Assembly: GCF_003967575.1 (NCBI RefSeq)
Contig: NZ_BIFT01000002.1
Location: forward strand, 2,480,001 to 2,544,000
Length of the DNA stretch: 64,000 nucleotides
Direction of reading: 5' to 3'
Origin: Dictyobacter alpinus
GTDB taxonomy: Bacteria > Chloroflexota > Ktedonobacteria > Ktedonobacterales > Ktedonobacteraceae
The notes below the pieces were generated by a model that was given only the letters and a program-made list of their open reading frames with translations, was not told the origin of the DNA and did not search any database. The translations under genes were made by a program, and so were the position numbers. Of the stretch, positions 25,367 through 34,300 are shown one piece after another (the stretch's first letter is position 1; each line of letters opens with the position of its first letter).

Positions 25367-25476
25367 CAACTGTTAATTGACACATAAAAGGGGTCTGGCT
25401 CAATTTATGGGTCAACCAACAAATCATCAACCAGGATAAGGAATCACGCTACCTCATCGCAGCTCGAAGGAGAGAA

Positions 25477-26046
25477 ATGACAATGCATCAGGACGACCAA
25501 CCAGGAGGAGAGCATCAGCCTGCTCTCATCGTAGTGACCGGTATTATGGCGGCTGGAAAGTCCACCATTGCCCATCTCCTCGCCCAATGCTTCGCTTGTG
25601 GCGTGCATGTGGAGGCCGATAAGCTGCACCATATGATTGTATCAGGCGCTGTGTGGGTGAAAGAACCGGAAGAACCATCTGGAGAGGCGGCTCAGCAACT
25701 TCGCTTGCGTATCAAGCATATGTGTCTGCTTGGCAAGTCGTTCCTGGCAGCGGGCTTCACCGTCGTCCTCGATGATATTATTAGCGGGTCCAGTTGGCAG
25801 TACTTGCAGGAGGAACTCCAGGGGGTTCCATTCTCCCTGGTAGTGCTTGCTCCACGTGTGGAGGTGGTGACCCGGCAACGAGATCTGCACCGAGCGAAGC
25901 CGCCTCAGGGCCGCGCATGGGCAGAATATCTTGACAATGATCTCCATAGGACGATGAAGGGATTAGGACTCTGGATTGACACCTCTGAGCAGACGCCAGA
26001 AGAAACAGTGAAGCAGATTCTCCATCATCTCTGGCCCCTCTTATGA
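25477..26046 (+). CDS. Small P-loop kinase (AAA/CPT-like)
   Basis: This 189-residue protein has a Walker A VTGIMAAGKSTIAHLL near residue 21, an acidic strand FTVVLDDIISG near 90 and the lid-like RQRDLHRAKPPQGRAWAEYL. This is the pattern of small-molecule kinases related to chloramphenicol phosphotransferase and zeta toxin. The phosphorylated substrate is unknown. No antitoxin gene is next to it, so a toxin role is not supported. AAGGAGAG precedes the ATG. Confidence 0.82.
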   Translation: MTMHQDDQPGGEHQPALIVVTGIMAAGKSTIAHLLAQCFACGVHVEADKLHHMIVSGAVWVKEPEEPSGEAAQQLRLRIKHMCLLGKSFLAAGFTVVLDDIISGSSWQYLQEELQGVPFSLVVLAPRVEVVTRQRDLHRAKPPQGRAWAEYLDNDLHRTMKGLGLWIDTSEQTPEETVKQILHHLWPLL

Positions 26047-26126
26047 TAGGACAAATATTAGGTGGAGAAAGGATGACCTGAAGACAGTTTCGGCAGGTTA
26101 TCCATCGGCTTCTATGGCTTATGTAT

Positions 26127-26168
26127 AAAAAATAGAGCGCCTGCCTGCTATCAAAGAGCAGGCAGGTG
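26127..26168 (-). terminator. Intrinsic terminator of the L,D-transpeptidase gene
   Basis: An 11-12-bp GC-rich stem (AGCAGGCAGG with its complement, 26138-26168) is followed in the minus sense by a T-rich tail (26127-26133). It lies just after the stop at 26205. Confidence 0.8.
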
Positions 26169-26204
26169 GATCTTGTTTAGTCGGGGTGTCAGTCAGGCTA
26201 TCAT

Positions 26205-27200
26205 TTAATAGTGGATATTGACTGTCGTGCCCATCGGAGCCCAACCATAGAGCCAGCCGGCCTGGTCGGTACTCATGACAACACAGCCATGGGTGCCGGT
26301 CATCTCTCCAAACTGTGGATCAGTGTGGGGAACGTTGGTGCCTGGACCATAGGTGCTTCTCCACCAGGCATCGTGGAGGAAGAAGCCGCCTTCTTTAAAC
26401 TCCAGGGCATAGTTGATATGGGTTGGCTCGTAGTAGTAAGGTGAACCAACCGGCCATGGTGAATAGAATGTGGTTGGGCTCTGCTTGTTAAAGACATGGT
26501 AGATGCCAGTTGGTGTGGGCAGATCAGGTTGTCCGCTAGTGATCGCGAAACTATTGTCCACTTTACCATTATTACAGAACGTGGCCCACTGCGCACTCAG
26601 ATTAACATCCACCATTTGTCCCTCAGTACCTGTACAGTTCGCATTGCTATTGGCCGGAGCGGGTGCGGGTGCCGGTTTCTCTGTGGTCAATAAACCACTA
26701 TAAATGTATTCGGGATTACTATTTTGATCGGAGATGCGATACCAGATCGGACTATTTGAGACTGCCTCTCCATTAATTGATCCATAAATGGTTACTTCAG
26801 CGCCAGCCTCCAAGGTCGAGACAATTGCTCCATCTGTATAGGGGGTGCTACGTACATTGACCGCATTTATAGTATATTTGACCGACGTCGCATTATCCCA
26901 ATTGACTAACGCCACCACAGGTACCGGCGTCGGTGTAGGCTCAACAGCCTTGGTAGGTATTGGTGTAGGCTTAACCGTCTTTGTGGGCGTCGCTTGTGGC
27001 TTCACAGTACTTGTATGTGTTGGTTTTGCTTTTTGGCCATCAGCATAAGGCGAAGAGATCGGCGTCGTTTTCACCGGCTGATTACTCGTGCCAGGTGTTG
27101 CCCGTGCTGCAAAAGGATTGAATATAACAAACATTGCTGTCCCAATCAGGACCATAATAACTATAAAAGATAGAAAGAAAGTTTTTAAATAACTTTTCAT
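26205..27200 (-). CDS. L,D-transpeptidase (YkuD) with SH3-like domain
   Basis: The protein is 331 residues. A single N-terminal membrane helix (FFLSFIVIMVLIGTAMFVIF), a Thr/Lys/Pro-rich stalk with repeats of the type KPTPIPTKAVEPTPT (about 45-95), an SH3-like segment (YTINAVNVRSTPYTDGA and YGSINGEAVSN), and a C-terminal YkuD domain with HDAWWRSTYGPGTNVPHTD and THGCVVMS, whose Cys near residue 305 is the nucleophile. It forms L,D cross-links in peptidoglycan on the outer face of the membrane. ATG 27200 is chosen because GGGGG and a proper signal anchor follow it. Confidence 0.92.
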   Translation of the reverse strand: MKSYLKTFFLSFIVIMVLIGTAMFVIFNPFAARATPGTSNQPVKTTPISSPYADGQKAKPTHTSTVKPQATPTKTVKPTPIPTKAVEPTPTPVPVVALVNWDNATSVKYTINAVNVRSTPYTDGAIVSTLEAGAEVTIYGSINGEAVSNSPIWYRISDQNSNPEYIYSGLLTTEKPAPAPAPANSNANCTGTEGQMVDVNLSAQWATFCNNGKVDNSFAITSGQPDLPTPTGIYHVFNKQSPTTFYSPWPVGSPYYYEPTHINYALEFKEGGFFLHDAWWRSTYGPGTNVPHTDPQFGEMTGTHGCVVMSTDQAGWLYGWAPMGTTVNIHY

Positions 27201-27316
27201 ATTGTACCCCCACTGTCTGATCACGTTTATTATTGCTTAGTAGTAGTATAGCCAACTTTATGGATGAAATAAATGACCTACTTCACAATTTTGCCGTAAT
27301 CTCTCCTACAATCCCG

Positions 27317-27382
27317 GATATATTTGAAGATGCAATAAGGAGGTGGCTGCAGCCACCTCCTTATTGCATCTTCAAATATATC
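27317..27382. repeat. Perfect 66-bp palindrome
   Basis: Each 33-base half is the exact reverse complement of the other with no loop. The centre is GGTGGCTGCAGCCACC. It lies between the redoxin gene and the L,D-transpeptidase gene, both on minus, and could end redoxin transcription, but a perfect loop-free arm of this length goes beyond a normal terminator. The core resembles the centre of the 62-bp palindrome at 63745-63806. Confidence 0.85.
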
Positions 27383-27415
27383 AAGCGAGCGCTGAAGGCT
27401 CTCGCTCCTATAAGC

Positions 27416-27985
27416 TCAATGAGATTCCTTATAAGGATAATGCTGACTCTTCTCATTATCCCAATTTGCACGTAAACCTGGAGTCGCAAGATCCCAGTCT
27501 GGTCGAATTTTCTGCGTGACCACACGCAGATCCTGGCGCAAATCTTCCGTGGATGGACGCCCCCAGAACCAATAGCCATTATAGATTTTATAAATTTTTA
27601 ATCCAGGTTCCAATACCAATGTATGTGGAATCATTGGATCATGGTGGGGATCGGTATACTCCTGGATATCCAGATCCTTTTGAATCTTACGACCAGAATC
27701 CGAGAGAAATGGCCATTGAGCCCCCACGGCATCCCGGAACTCATTTGTCTCCAAAATATTGTCGGTTGAGATGGTTACAATTTTTGTGTATGCCACCGCT
27801 ATCTGTGGATAGAATGCAGCCAGGGCCAGGTGTTGTTGATGATCCTTTGGACAATAATGCCCACGCGATAAGATCAAGATCATCGGATCAATACCCTGTA
27901 GCTCGCTAAGGCGGCGGCGCGTTCTGGTATGATCAGTGAGCTCATAATCAGGAAATGTAGCTCCTGGAACGATATCTGCACGCAT
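27416..27985 (-). CDS. Redoxin / AhpC-TSA family peroxiredoxin-like protein
   Basis: The protein has 189 residues and a thioredoxin fold: VPGATFPDYELTDHT at the start and LILSRGHYCPKDHQQHLALA, where CPKD occupies the peroxidatic position. It has only this one Cys, so it would work as a 1-Cys peroxiredoxin or oxidoreductase and need an outside thiol. The C-terminal part (YWFWGRPSTEDLRQDLR) is shared with redoxins of soil bacteria. GGAAGG lies 6 bp before the ATG. Confidence 0.85.
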   Translation of the reverse strand: MRADIVPGATFPDYELTDHTRTRRRLSELQGIDPMILILSRGHYCPKDHQQHLALAAFYPQIAVAYTKIVTISTDNILETNEFRDAVGAQWPFLSDSGRKIQKDLDIQEYTDPHHDPMIPHTLVLEPGLKIYKIYNGYWFWGRPSTEDLRQDLRVVTQKIRPDWDLATPGLRANWDNEKSQHYPYKESH

Positions 27986-28225
27986 ATCAGACCTTCCTTT
28001 TTCGTAAGTAGTTTTCTGCTGACTCTACTAAAGAAACGCTTCTTTGTTGTACTAAAGATAGAATATACCTTGTTTCCGCTTCTTTAAATAAGAACAGGGG
28101 CCATGTGTTTTTCTATTCCTCTTCTTTATGATTAAAAAAATACCTTTTCGTATTTGTATATACAATAATACTTGTCAGGGAAAAGATTTCCTGGCATACT
28201 ATATTGAGTTTTTCGTTCATATTGA

Positions 28226-29278
28226 ATGTCAGAAGGAAGGTGGTCATTGTTCAAGATGGATGTTTCAAAGATCTGGATGGCCTGGCCTGTGCAGGGTCCT
28301 TGTTCCCTGACACCTCTTACGGGCGGCACCAACAATCATGTCTGGCGCATGGATGCGGCGGATGGCCAGTCCTATACCTTGCGCGTGGCTCCCAATGCCA
28401 CGCATATCCCCAGAATGCGTTATGAGGCGTCAGTCCTGCAGGCGCTTTCTTTGACAGATCTACCGTTCCTGTTGCCAGTCCCTATTCCAGCCTTGAATGG
28501 GGATATACTGGTCCCTGTTATAGCAGGAGATGCATCTGGTCCGATGGCTACACTGGCAGCGTTTCTGCCAGGAGCGCGCTCGGAGCTTAGTACGCCAGAA
28601 CGCGCCCATGAAGCTGGCGCTGCCCTTGCTCTGTTAGATCGTGCCCTTGTTTCACTCTCTGTAGCTTCACCGCCAGCGGATGCTCGGACGCTACTGCCTT
28701 TTGGCTATCTGGCTGAGCGGAATCCTCTGCTGCCGGATCTGGTGGCGGCTCTTGAGCAATTGCCTGTTGGTCATGAGTTGATCCAGCAATTACAGACCAC
28801 ACTCATTCAGCATCTTGCCGGGATTGATGAGCTCTATGCGACCTTGCCTCAACAATTACTGCATCGAGATCTCGATCCCAGTAATCTTTTAATCGATGAG
28901 CATGGCGTTACCGCCATACTGGATTTTGAGTTTGCGGCCACCGATATTCGTGTACTGGATCTAAGCGTATCCCTGAGCTGGTGGCCCGTTAGCCGTATGG
29001 GAACAGGAACAGAATGGGAGATCATTGATCCATTGGGTCAGGCCTATATTTCAATTTTTCCTTTAACTGAAACAGAATTAGCCGCTATTCCGGCCATGAT
29101 GCGCATGCGCCAGTTTGCCTCCCTACAACATCGCATTGGTCGCTACCTCTCTGGCCTTGAGCAAGTTGAGACTATCCAGGAAGTTCTCGAATTTGCGCAA
29201 TGGCGCTTCACCTGGCTTGCCAACCAGCAACATACCCTGATCGAACACGCCCTTGGCTGGCAAAGAATATCCTCGTGA
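28226..29278 (+). CDS. Aminoglycoside phosphotransferase (APH) family kinase
   Basis: The 350-residue protein shows the kinase-like APH fold: GGTNNHVWRMDAADGQSYTLRV (nucleotide loop and Lys/Arg), catalytic LLHRDLDPSNLLIDEHG and metal-binding AILDFEFAATDIRVLD. Family members phosphorylate homoserine, choline, sugars or antibiotics; here HRDLDPSN and the two-domain length fit homoserine/hydroxylysine-type kinases as well as resistance enzymes. The start is uncertain: ATG 28226 lacks a ribosome site, while TTG 28247 follows GGAAGG and ATG 28256 is also in frame. Confidence 0.85.
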   Translation: MSEGRWSLFKMDVSKIWMAWPVQGPCSLTPLTGGTNNHVWRMDAADGQSYTLRVAPNATHIPRMRYEASVLQALSLTDLPFLLPVPIPALNGDILVPVIAGDASGPMATLAAFLPGARSELSTPERAHEAGAALALLDRALVSLSVASPPADARTLLPFGYLAERNPLLPDLVAALEQLPVGHELIQQLQTTLIQHLAGIDELYATLPQQLLHRDLDPSNLLIDEHGVTAILDFEFAATDIRVLDLSVSLSWWPVSRMGTGTEWEIIDPLGQAYISIFPLTETELAAIPAMMRMRQFASLQHRIGRYLSGLEQVETIQEVLEFAQWRFTWLANQQHTLIEHALGWQRISS

Positions 29279-29296
29279 AGATTGCTGCTCATGTTG

Positions 29297-29863
29297 TTAT
29301 TCTTCATCAAACACGTAAAATTGTTCTCGATACTCTTTTAATAACTGCTCAATTGGTAGGGGGTGTATATGCATTAGCGTTGGTGCCATAATATTCAGGG
29401 ATAGGGTGCGGCTATTAATCTCTTTGAGCAATTTAGTATAGTGCTTCTCGTATACATGCACTTCACGTTGATAAGCTCTGATACGTCCCCGATATTTTGC
29501 TTTAGACAGGGTTTGTATATAGTTGAGCCTATGTTGTAGATATGCAAGATGTTTTTCGATCTGGGCTGTCTTTCTCTGTATCTCTTTTTGCAGCGAGATC
29601 TCTACTGGCTCTGCACCGATTGATTTAAGGATATTGCTGGCTAATGCATCAAATCCATTCGTTTCCAATGCCTCGCGCTGAAAAGGTTTGCCTGCTCCCG
29701 GTAGATTATCAAACTGGCCTGCGTTCTGGGCTTTCTGGATCAAGTAATCGGCGATTCCATGGAAACGAATGGCTGCATTCTTTTGCTCTTCTTCCTCATC
29801 CTGTGTACGTTGAGCCCTTGCTCGCTCGGCGGGTGTTAACTTGCGCCAATCCACAAAATCCAT
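29297..29863 (-). CDS. DUF1992 / DnaJC28-type conserved domain protein
   Basis: The 188-residue protein contains the conserved core IADYLIQKAQNAGQFDNLPG followed by AGKPF, the signature of the domain found in human DNAJC28 and many bacterial proteins. The C-terminal half is helical (LAYLQHRLNYIQTLSKAKY). It has no J domain. Function not established. GGGAGC lies 6 bp before the ATG. It is convergent with the APH gene with an 18-bp gap. Confidence 0.85.
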   Translation of the reverse strand: MDFVDWRKLTPAERARAQRTQDEEEEQKNAAIRFHGIADYLIQKAQNAGQFDNLPGAGKPFQREALETNGFDALASNILKSIGAEPVEISLQKEIQRKTAQIEKHLAYLQHRLNYIQTLSKAKYRGRIRAYQREVHVYEKHYTKLLKEINSRTLSLNIMAPTLMHIHPLPIEQLLKEYREQFYVFDEE

Positions 29864-29926
29864 TTTTAGCTCCCTGTCTATTTATACTATCGCTTTATAC
29901 TGAGCTATATGCTTATTTGTTGCTGT

Positions 29927-30311
29927 GATTTGACAATCGAAATGTCCTCGCTGGTGAAGCATATCCTGTCCAGCAGCCAGCCTGAGAAGCTGATGGAGAA
30001 CTGCAACTGAAAGCAGTATTGCTCTGCTTTTGACGCATATCCGCGACTGTGGCACAACTTTTGACAGATTTATTGTCCATTGGTCCATTCGCGCAAAAGT
30101 TTGCGTCTTTGCTCGCTTTTGCATGGACTACCAGGACAAGAAATGGTTCAAACTGGACAGGATATGCTTCAAAATTGATAAAAACCAGTGTATGAGTCGG
30201 GATCTTGCTCAACTGGATGCCTTTGGCGTCGAGTGGTACCATTTACCTCTGCTTTGCCAATTGGCTTGTCAGGTGAATGAACTACTTATTGTTTTGAACC
30301 ATAATCTGTCC
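29927..30311. repeat. Cluster of 21-bp degenerate repeats, Tn7-end-like
   Basis: Seven copies of a 21-bp unit of the form GGACA-n-GATATG-n-TTCAAAA are present: minus-strand copies at 29927, 29951, 30028, 30058 and 30291, and adjacent plus-strand copies at 30134 and 30155. The outermost plus and minus copies at 30134 and 30291 are preceded by a similar TGGA-containing end, giving a mini-element of about 200 bp. Arrays of 20-22-bp GACA...AAAC sites are what TnsB-type transposases bind at Tn7-like ends. No transposase gene is near, so this would be a relic or a non-autonomous element. The 658-bp gap has no credible gene. Confidence 0.45.
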
Positions 30312-30468
30312 AGACATCCATTGACCCATAAAGCGTCTGGCAAGGACAAAGAGATTGGCAAACCACAGTTGCGTATTAACTTTATTTCTTTTATACCATA
30401 GAATATACAAAAACAAGAATATCATTGCAAGCGCAGGTGAGCGTAGAGGTGTGGATGCCCACGGAATA

Positions 30469-30511
30469 GAGTTGGTAATGAAAAAGGAGAGACGGCGTTC
30501 ATTACCAACTC
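30469..30511 (-). terminator. Terminator hairpin after the SDR gene
   Basis: Perfect 14-bp arms GAGTTGGTAATGAA and TTCATTACCAACTC enclose a 15-nt loop, just past the stop of the minus-strand SDR gene. Tail weakly T-rich. Confidence 0.6.
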
Positions 30512-30521
30512 ATCACATATC

Positions 30522-31235
30522 TTATGCGAAGCCTTTGAGGCTGTCTGCATAGACCTCAGCGGCTTCGGTCTGGATGGCTTCGAGGATCTTTTCGGCGACC
30601 TGCTCGGGTGTTTCCATGGGCATTATGCCCTGGCGGCGTTCAGTGCTCTGCTGCATGCTAATGGCATTCTGATGGAAATTGGTTTCAGTCAGGCCGGGAT
30701 AGACGAGTCCGACGCTGATATTATCCTGGGCTAGCTCTTTGCGGGCAGTGAGTGAGATGGCGTTGAGGGCATATTTGGTTGAGGCATAGGGTCCAACGCC
30801 TGGAATGACCATCTTGGAGGTGCCTGAGCTAATGTTGATGATGACGCCTTTCCCTTGTGCGCGCATGATCGGGATGACCGCTTGCATGGCACTGATGACG
30901 CCGATCAGGTTGAGCTCGATGATATCACGGTAATCCTGGATGCTGGCCTGCTCTATCGAGATATGCATGCCCTGACCTGCGTTATTGACCAGTACATCTA
31001 CACGGCCATAGTGCTGTTGTACTTGTGTGATCATCTGTTGGACCGCCTGTTCGTTACGCATATCTGCGGGGACGACCAGTGAATCTGGTAGCTCTTGCGC
31101 GAGTTGCTCAAGTTTCTCAACCGAGCGGGCGACCAGCGCGACTTTAGCCCCATGCTGGGTAAGCAAACGAGCTGTCGAGAGCCCGATACCGCTGGAGGCG
31201 CCAGTAACAATAATGACTTTTCCTGTTATTTCCAT
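30522..31235 (-). CDS. SDR-family NAD(P)-dependent oxidoreductase
   Basis: A 237-residue classical short-chain dehydrogenase: TGASSGIGLSTARLL near residue 12, NNAGQGM, the catalytic Ser in IINISSGTSK, and YASTKYALN holding the Tyr-x-x-x-Lys pair. The substrate is unknown. AGAGGAAC precedes the ATG. It lies 68 bp downstream of the last gene of the STAND/SIR2 cluster, same strand, so read-through is possible, but I see no reason to count it as part of that system. Confidence 0.93.
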   Translation of the reverse strand: MEITGKVIIVTGASSGIGLSTARLLTQHGAKVALVARSVEKLEQLAQELPDSLVVPADMRNEQAVQQMITQVQQHYGRVDVLVNNAGQGMHISIEQASIQDYRDIIELNLIGVISAMQAVIPIMRAQGKGVIINISSGTSKMVIPGVGPYASTKYALNAISLTARKELAQDNISVGLVYPGLTETNFHQNAISMQQSTERRQGIMPMETPEQVAEKILEAIQTEAAEVYADSLKGFA

Positions 31236-31303
31236 CGAGAATGTTCCTCTACCTATCTTTTTTTTCTATTGTAGTAACTTACCTGCTGTTATCATATCCT
31301 TTC

Positions 31304-34300
31304 TTATTCAATGGCGCCAAGGGTGAGGAGCATACTCTTCTGGGCCGGGGTGAGTCCGCGAATAGCGCTGATCTTCATGCGTTCGTATGGCCGATCGCTA
31401 CGCCAGCTGTGTAGACAAGTGCCGTTCTGGCTATCCCAGATTTTTAATGTGCCATCGTGGCTGCCGCTAGCCAGCAGTGGTTGCTGAGGATGGAAGGCAA
31501 GCGAGCGGATACGTTGTGTATGGCCTTGAAGTATGTGCAGACAACTTTGGCTGGCGAGCTCCCAGAGGCGTATGGTGTTGTCTTCGCTCCCGCTGGCCAG
31601 TTGGGTACCATCGGGATTAAAGGCCAGCGTGTAGATGCGATCTGTATGTCCAGGCATGGTGGCTAGCTGTTTGCCGCTGGCGAGGTCCCAGAGATAGACG
31701 AGGCGGTCATCACCGCCACTGGCCAGACGCTGATGGATTGGATCAAATGCGATCAGCCAGACGCGTCCAGCGGGTTGCTGGAAAGTTTGCTGACAGGTCT
31801 GGTGGGCGATGTTCCAGAGACGGATATGGCCGTCATCGCTCCCACTGGCGAGCGTGTTATTGTCAATGAAAATTACTGACCTGATACGGCGCATAGCTTT
31901 GTCGAGACCGGTCAGGGTCCTGTGGATTTTTCCCGTCTGGCGATCCCATATCTGTATCTGCTGATCGTCACCGCCGCTGGCAAGCAGGCTACCATCAGGA
32001 CTGAAGGCGACCGTGCGCACGCGGCCTTGATGCCCATTGAGGGTTTGCAGGTTGCTTCCTGTCTGGCTATCCCATAATTTGATGCTATGATCATCGCTCC
32101 CACTGGCCAGTAGACTGCCATCAGGACTAAAGGTGATTGCGTAGATCCAGCTTGTATGGTCCTGCAGGGTTCTGATAATCTGGCCGCTGCTGGTTGCACG
32201 TAGTTGGATGTTCAGCTCTTCTCCATTGCTGGCCAGCAGACTGCCATCAGGACTAAAGGCGGTGGCGTAGATCCAGTTGCTATGGCCTTTAAGGATTTTT
32301 AGGCACTGGCGACTGTTCGTATCCCAGATGCGGATCGCTTGATCTTCTCCTCCACTGATGACCTGACTACCATCTTGATTGAAGATGACGGCGCGTATAC
32401 GTTTGCTGTGGCCTTGTAGGACGCTTGTACAGCGCATGGTTGTCATATCCCATAGGCGCACTGTCTGGTCTTCGCTAGCGCTGGCCAGGAGCCGTCCATC
32501 AGGCTGAAAGGCGACCGCCTGAACCAGACCTGTATGCTCGGTAAGGACATGGTTGCATTTTCCTGTATTCATGTCCCAGAGTCGTAATGTCTGATCGTCG
32601 CTGCCGCTGGCGATGGTCCGGCCATCCGGGCTGATGGCGACGGTATAGACGCGTCCTGTATGCCCATGAAGTACCATGAATTGTTTACCACCAGCCAGGC
32701 TCCAAAGACGTATGCTACCGTCTTCGCTGCCGCTGATCAAGGTTTGCCCATCAGGGCTCAACGCAAGCGAACGGATGATCCCCTGATGTCCGCTGAACGT
32801 TTGACTGTTTGCTCCACTGGCGATATCCCAGAATTGTATCTGTTTATCATCGCCGCCACTGATGAGTTGTGTGCCATCGGGACTGAAGATGACGCTGTAG
32901 ATTTTTCCGCTTGTGCCACCAAAAACTTTGAGGCAGGTGTTTGTCTGGAGATCCCATAGGCGTATGCTCTGGTCGTCACTACTACTGGCCAGATAACGTG
33001 CATCGGGACTGAAGGCGATGGCGCGAATCCAGTCGCTATGACCTTTTAAGGTTGCCTGGGGGACACCAGCGGGGAGGCTCCAGATCTCGATATGTCCGTT
33101 GGCGGTTCCGGCGGCAAATTCTGCCTGTCCGGGCCTGCTGGCAAGGCAGAGGATATTATCAAAGGCTTCAGTAAAAATGCAATCGAGCATTTCAGCGTTA
33201 CTGAAATTCGCATTGGTCAGATGGACATTTTGTAGATATGCCTGTCTGATAGTTAATCCCGAGAAATCGTATCCCTGTAGCGATACTCCTAGTTGAATGA
33301 GTAGATTGAGGATATTGCCAGGACCATAGCTGCTGGCTTGTGCTGTATTGCTACGCCAGTGCTGGAGCAGATTTTTACAGCGCTGCTCGCTTTCCTTCAG
33401 TCCCAGGCTGGTGTGTGCATATGTTGCCAGGGGAGCCAGTAATTGTGTGACTTGATTGCGGCGAATGTAGTCTCTGGTGCCTGCTTTGAGTAGGGCATGA
33501 CTGATTAATAACACCGGCTCCTGTTGCCTGAATTCCTGTTGGATTTGTTGCAGTAATTGATTGCTGACATATTCCATAATCACTGGTTGTAGTGAGAAGA
33601 CAGCGCTTTGAGGGCTTTCTACTAATGATCTGCGGCGCAGGGCTCTCAGTGCGGTCAGTAATTCTCCTTTTGATTGGATACGAATACTATCGCTGCGTAA
33701 CGTCTCCAGGGATACTGGTTCGCGTTCGATTGCCAGCCAGTATAAAATTTCTTGTTCAAAGGCTGAGAGACGTAGGAATTGTTGATCCAGTAGTTCGTGT
33801 ATATCTCCAGTGATAATCTCTTCCTGGTCTAAAAATGCCTTGATATCACCGGAAAACAGTTCCCGTATTGGTTCGGCGACCATTTTTAAGGCCAGAGGAT
33901 TACCTGAATAGAGGGCGATAAAGCGTTGCCAGGTAGCCGGATCGCCGTGCAGGTCTACGTCTCGCAGCATATTCTGAGCGGCGCTCTCTTCGATTCCGTG
34001 CAGCTCCAGCGCGCGTACTGGCGAAGATCTGCCTTCTAATCGCACTGTCTCACGTGGCTTCTCACGGCTTGTTAAGAGGAGGCAACTCTGGTGTTGGGCT
34101 GTTCCCACCACTTCTAGCAGGCGTCCAAATTCCTGGTAACCCTCTTTATATGCTCCTGAACTGTCTCCACTCTGAATAATGGACTCAAAGTTATCGAAGA
34201 CGACCAGACAACGATACTGGCGCAGATACGCTAGAAACATGAGGATCTGGGCATCAAGTTGTGGGGGGAGCGGTTTATACGCCAGTTGCGGGAGTAATTG

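Noticed and set aside
25477..26046. Zeta-toxin reading of the small P-loop kinase
   Set aside because: No antitoxin gene is adjacent and toxin-specific residues are not evident; a small-molecule kinase is the safer call.
30030..30401. 123-codon open frame on +
   Set aside because: It spans the 21-bp repeat cluster, has no ribosome site and shows no family-like sequence.
31457..31666. Many + strand frames opposite the WD40 gene
   Set aside because: They repeat with the WD40 DNA periodicity and are shadows of the minus-strand gene.
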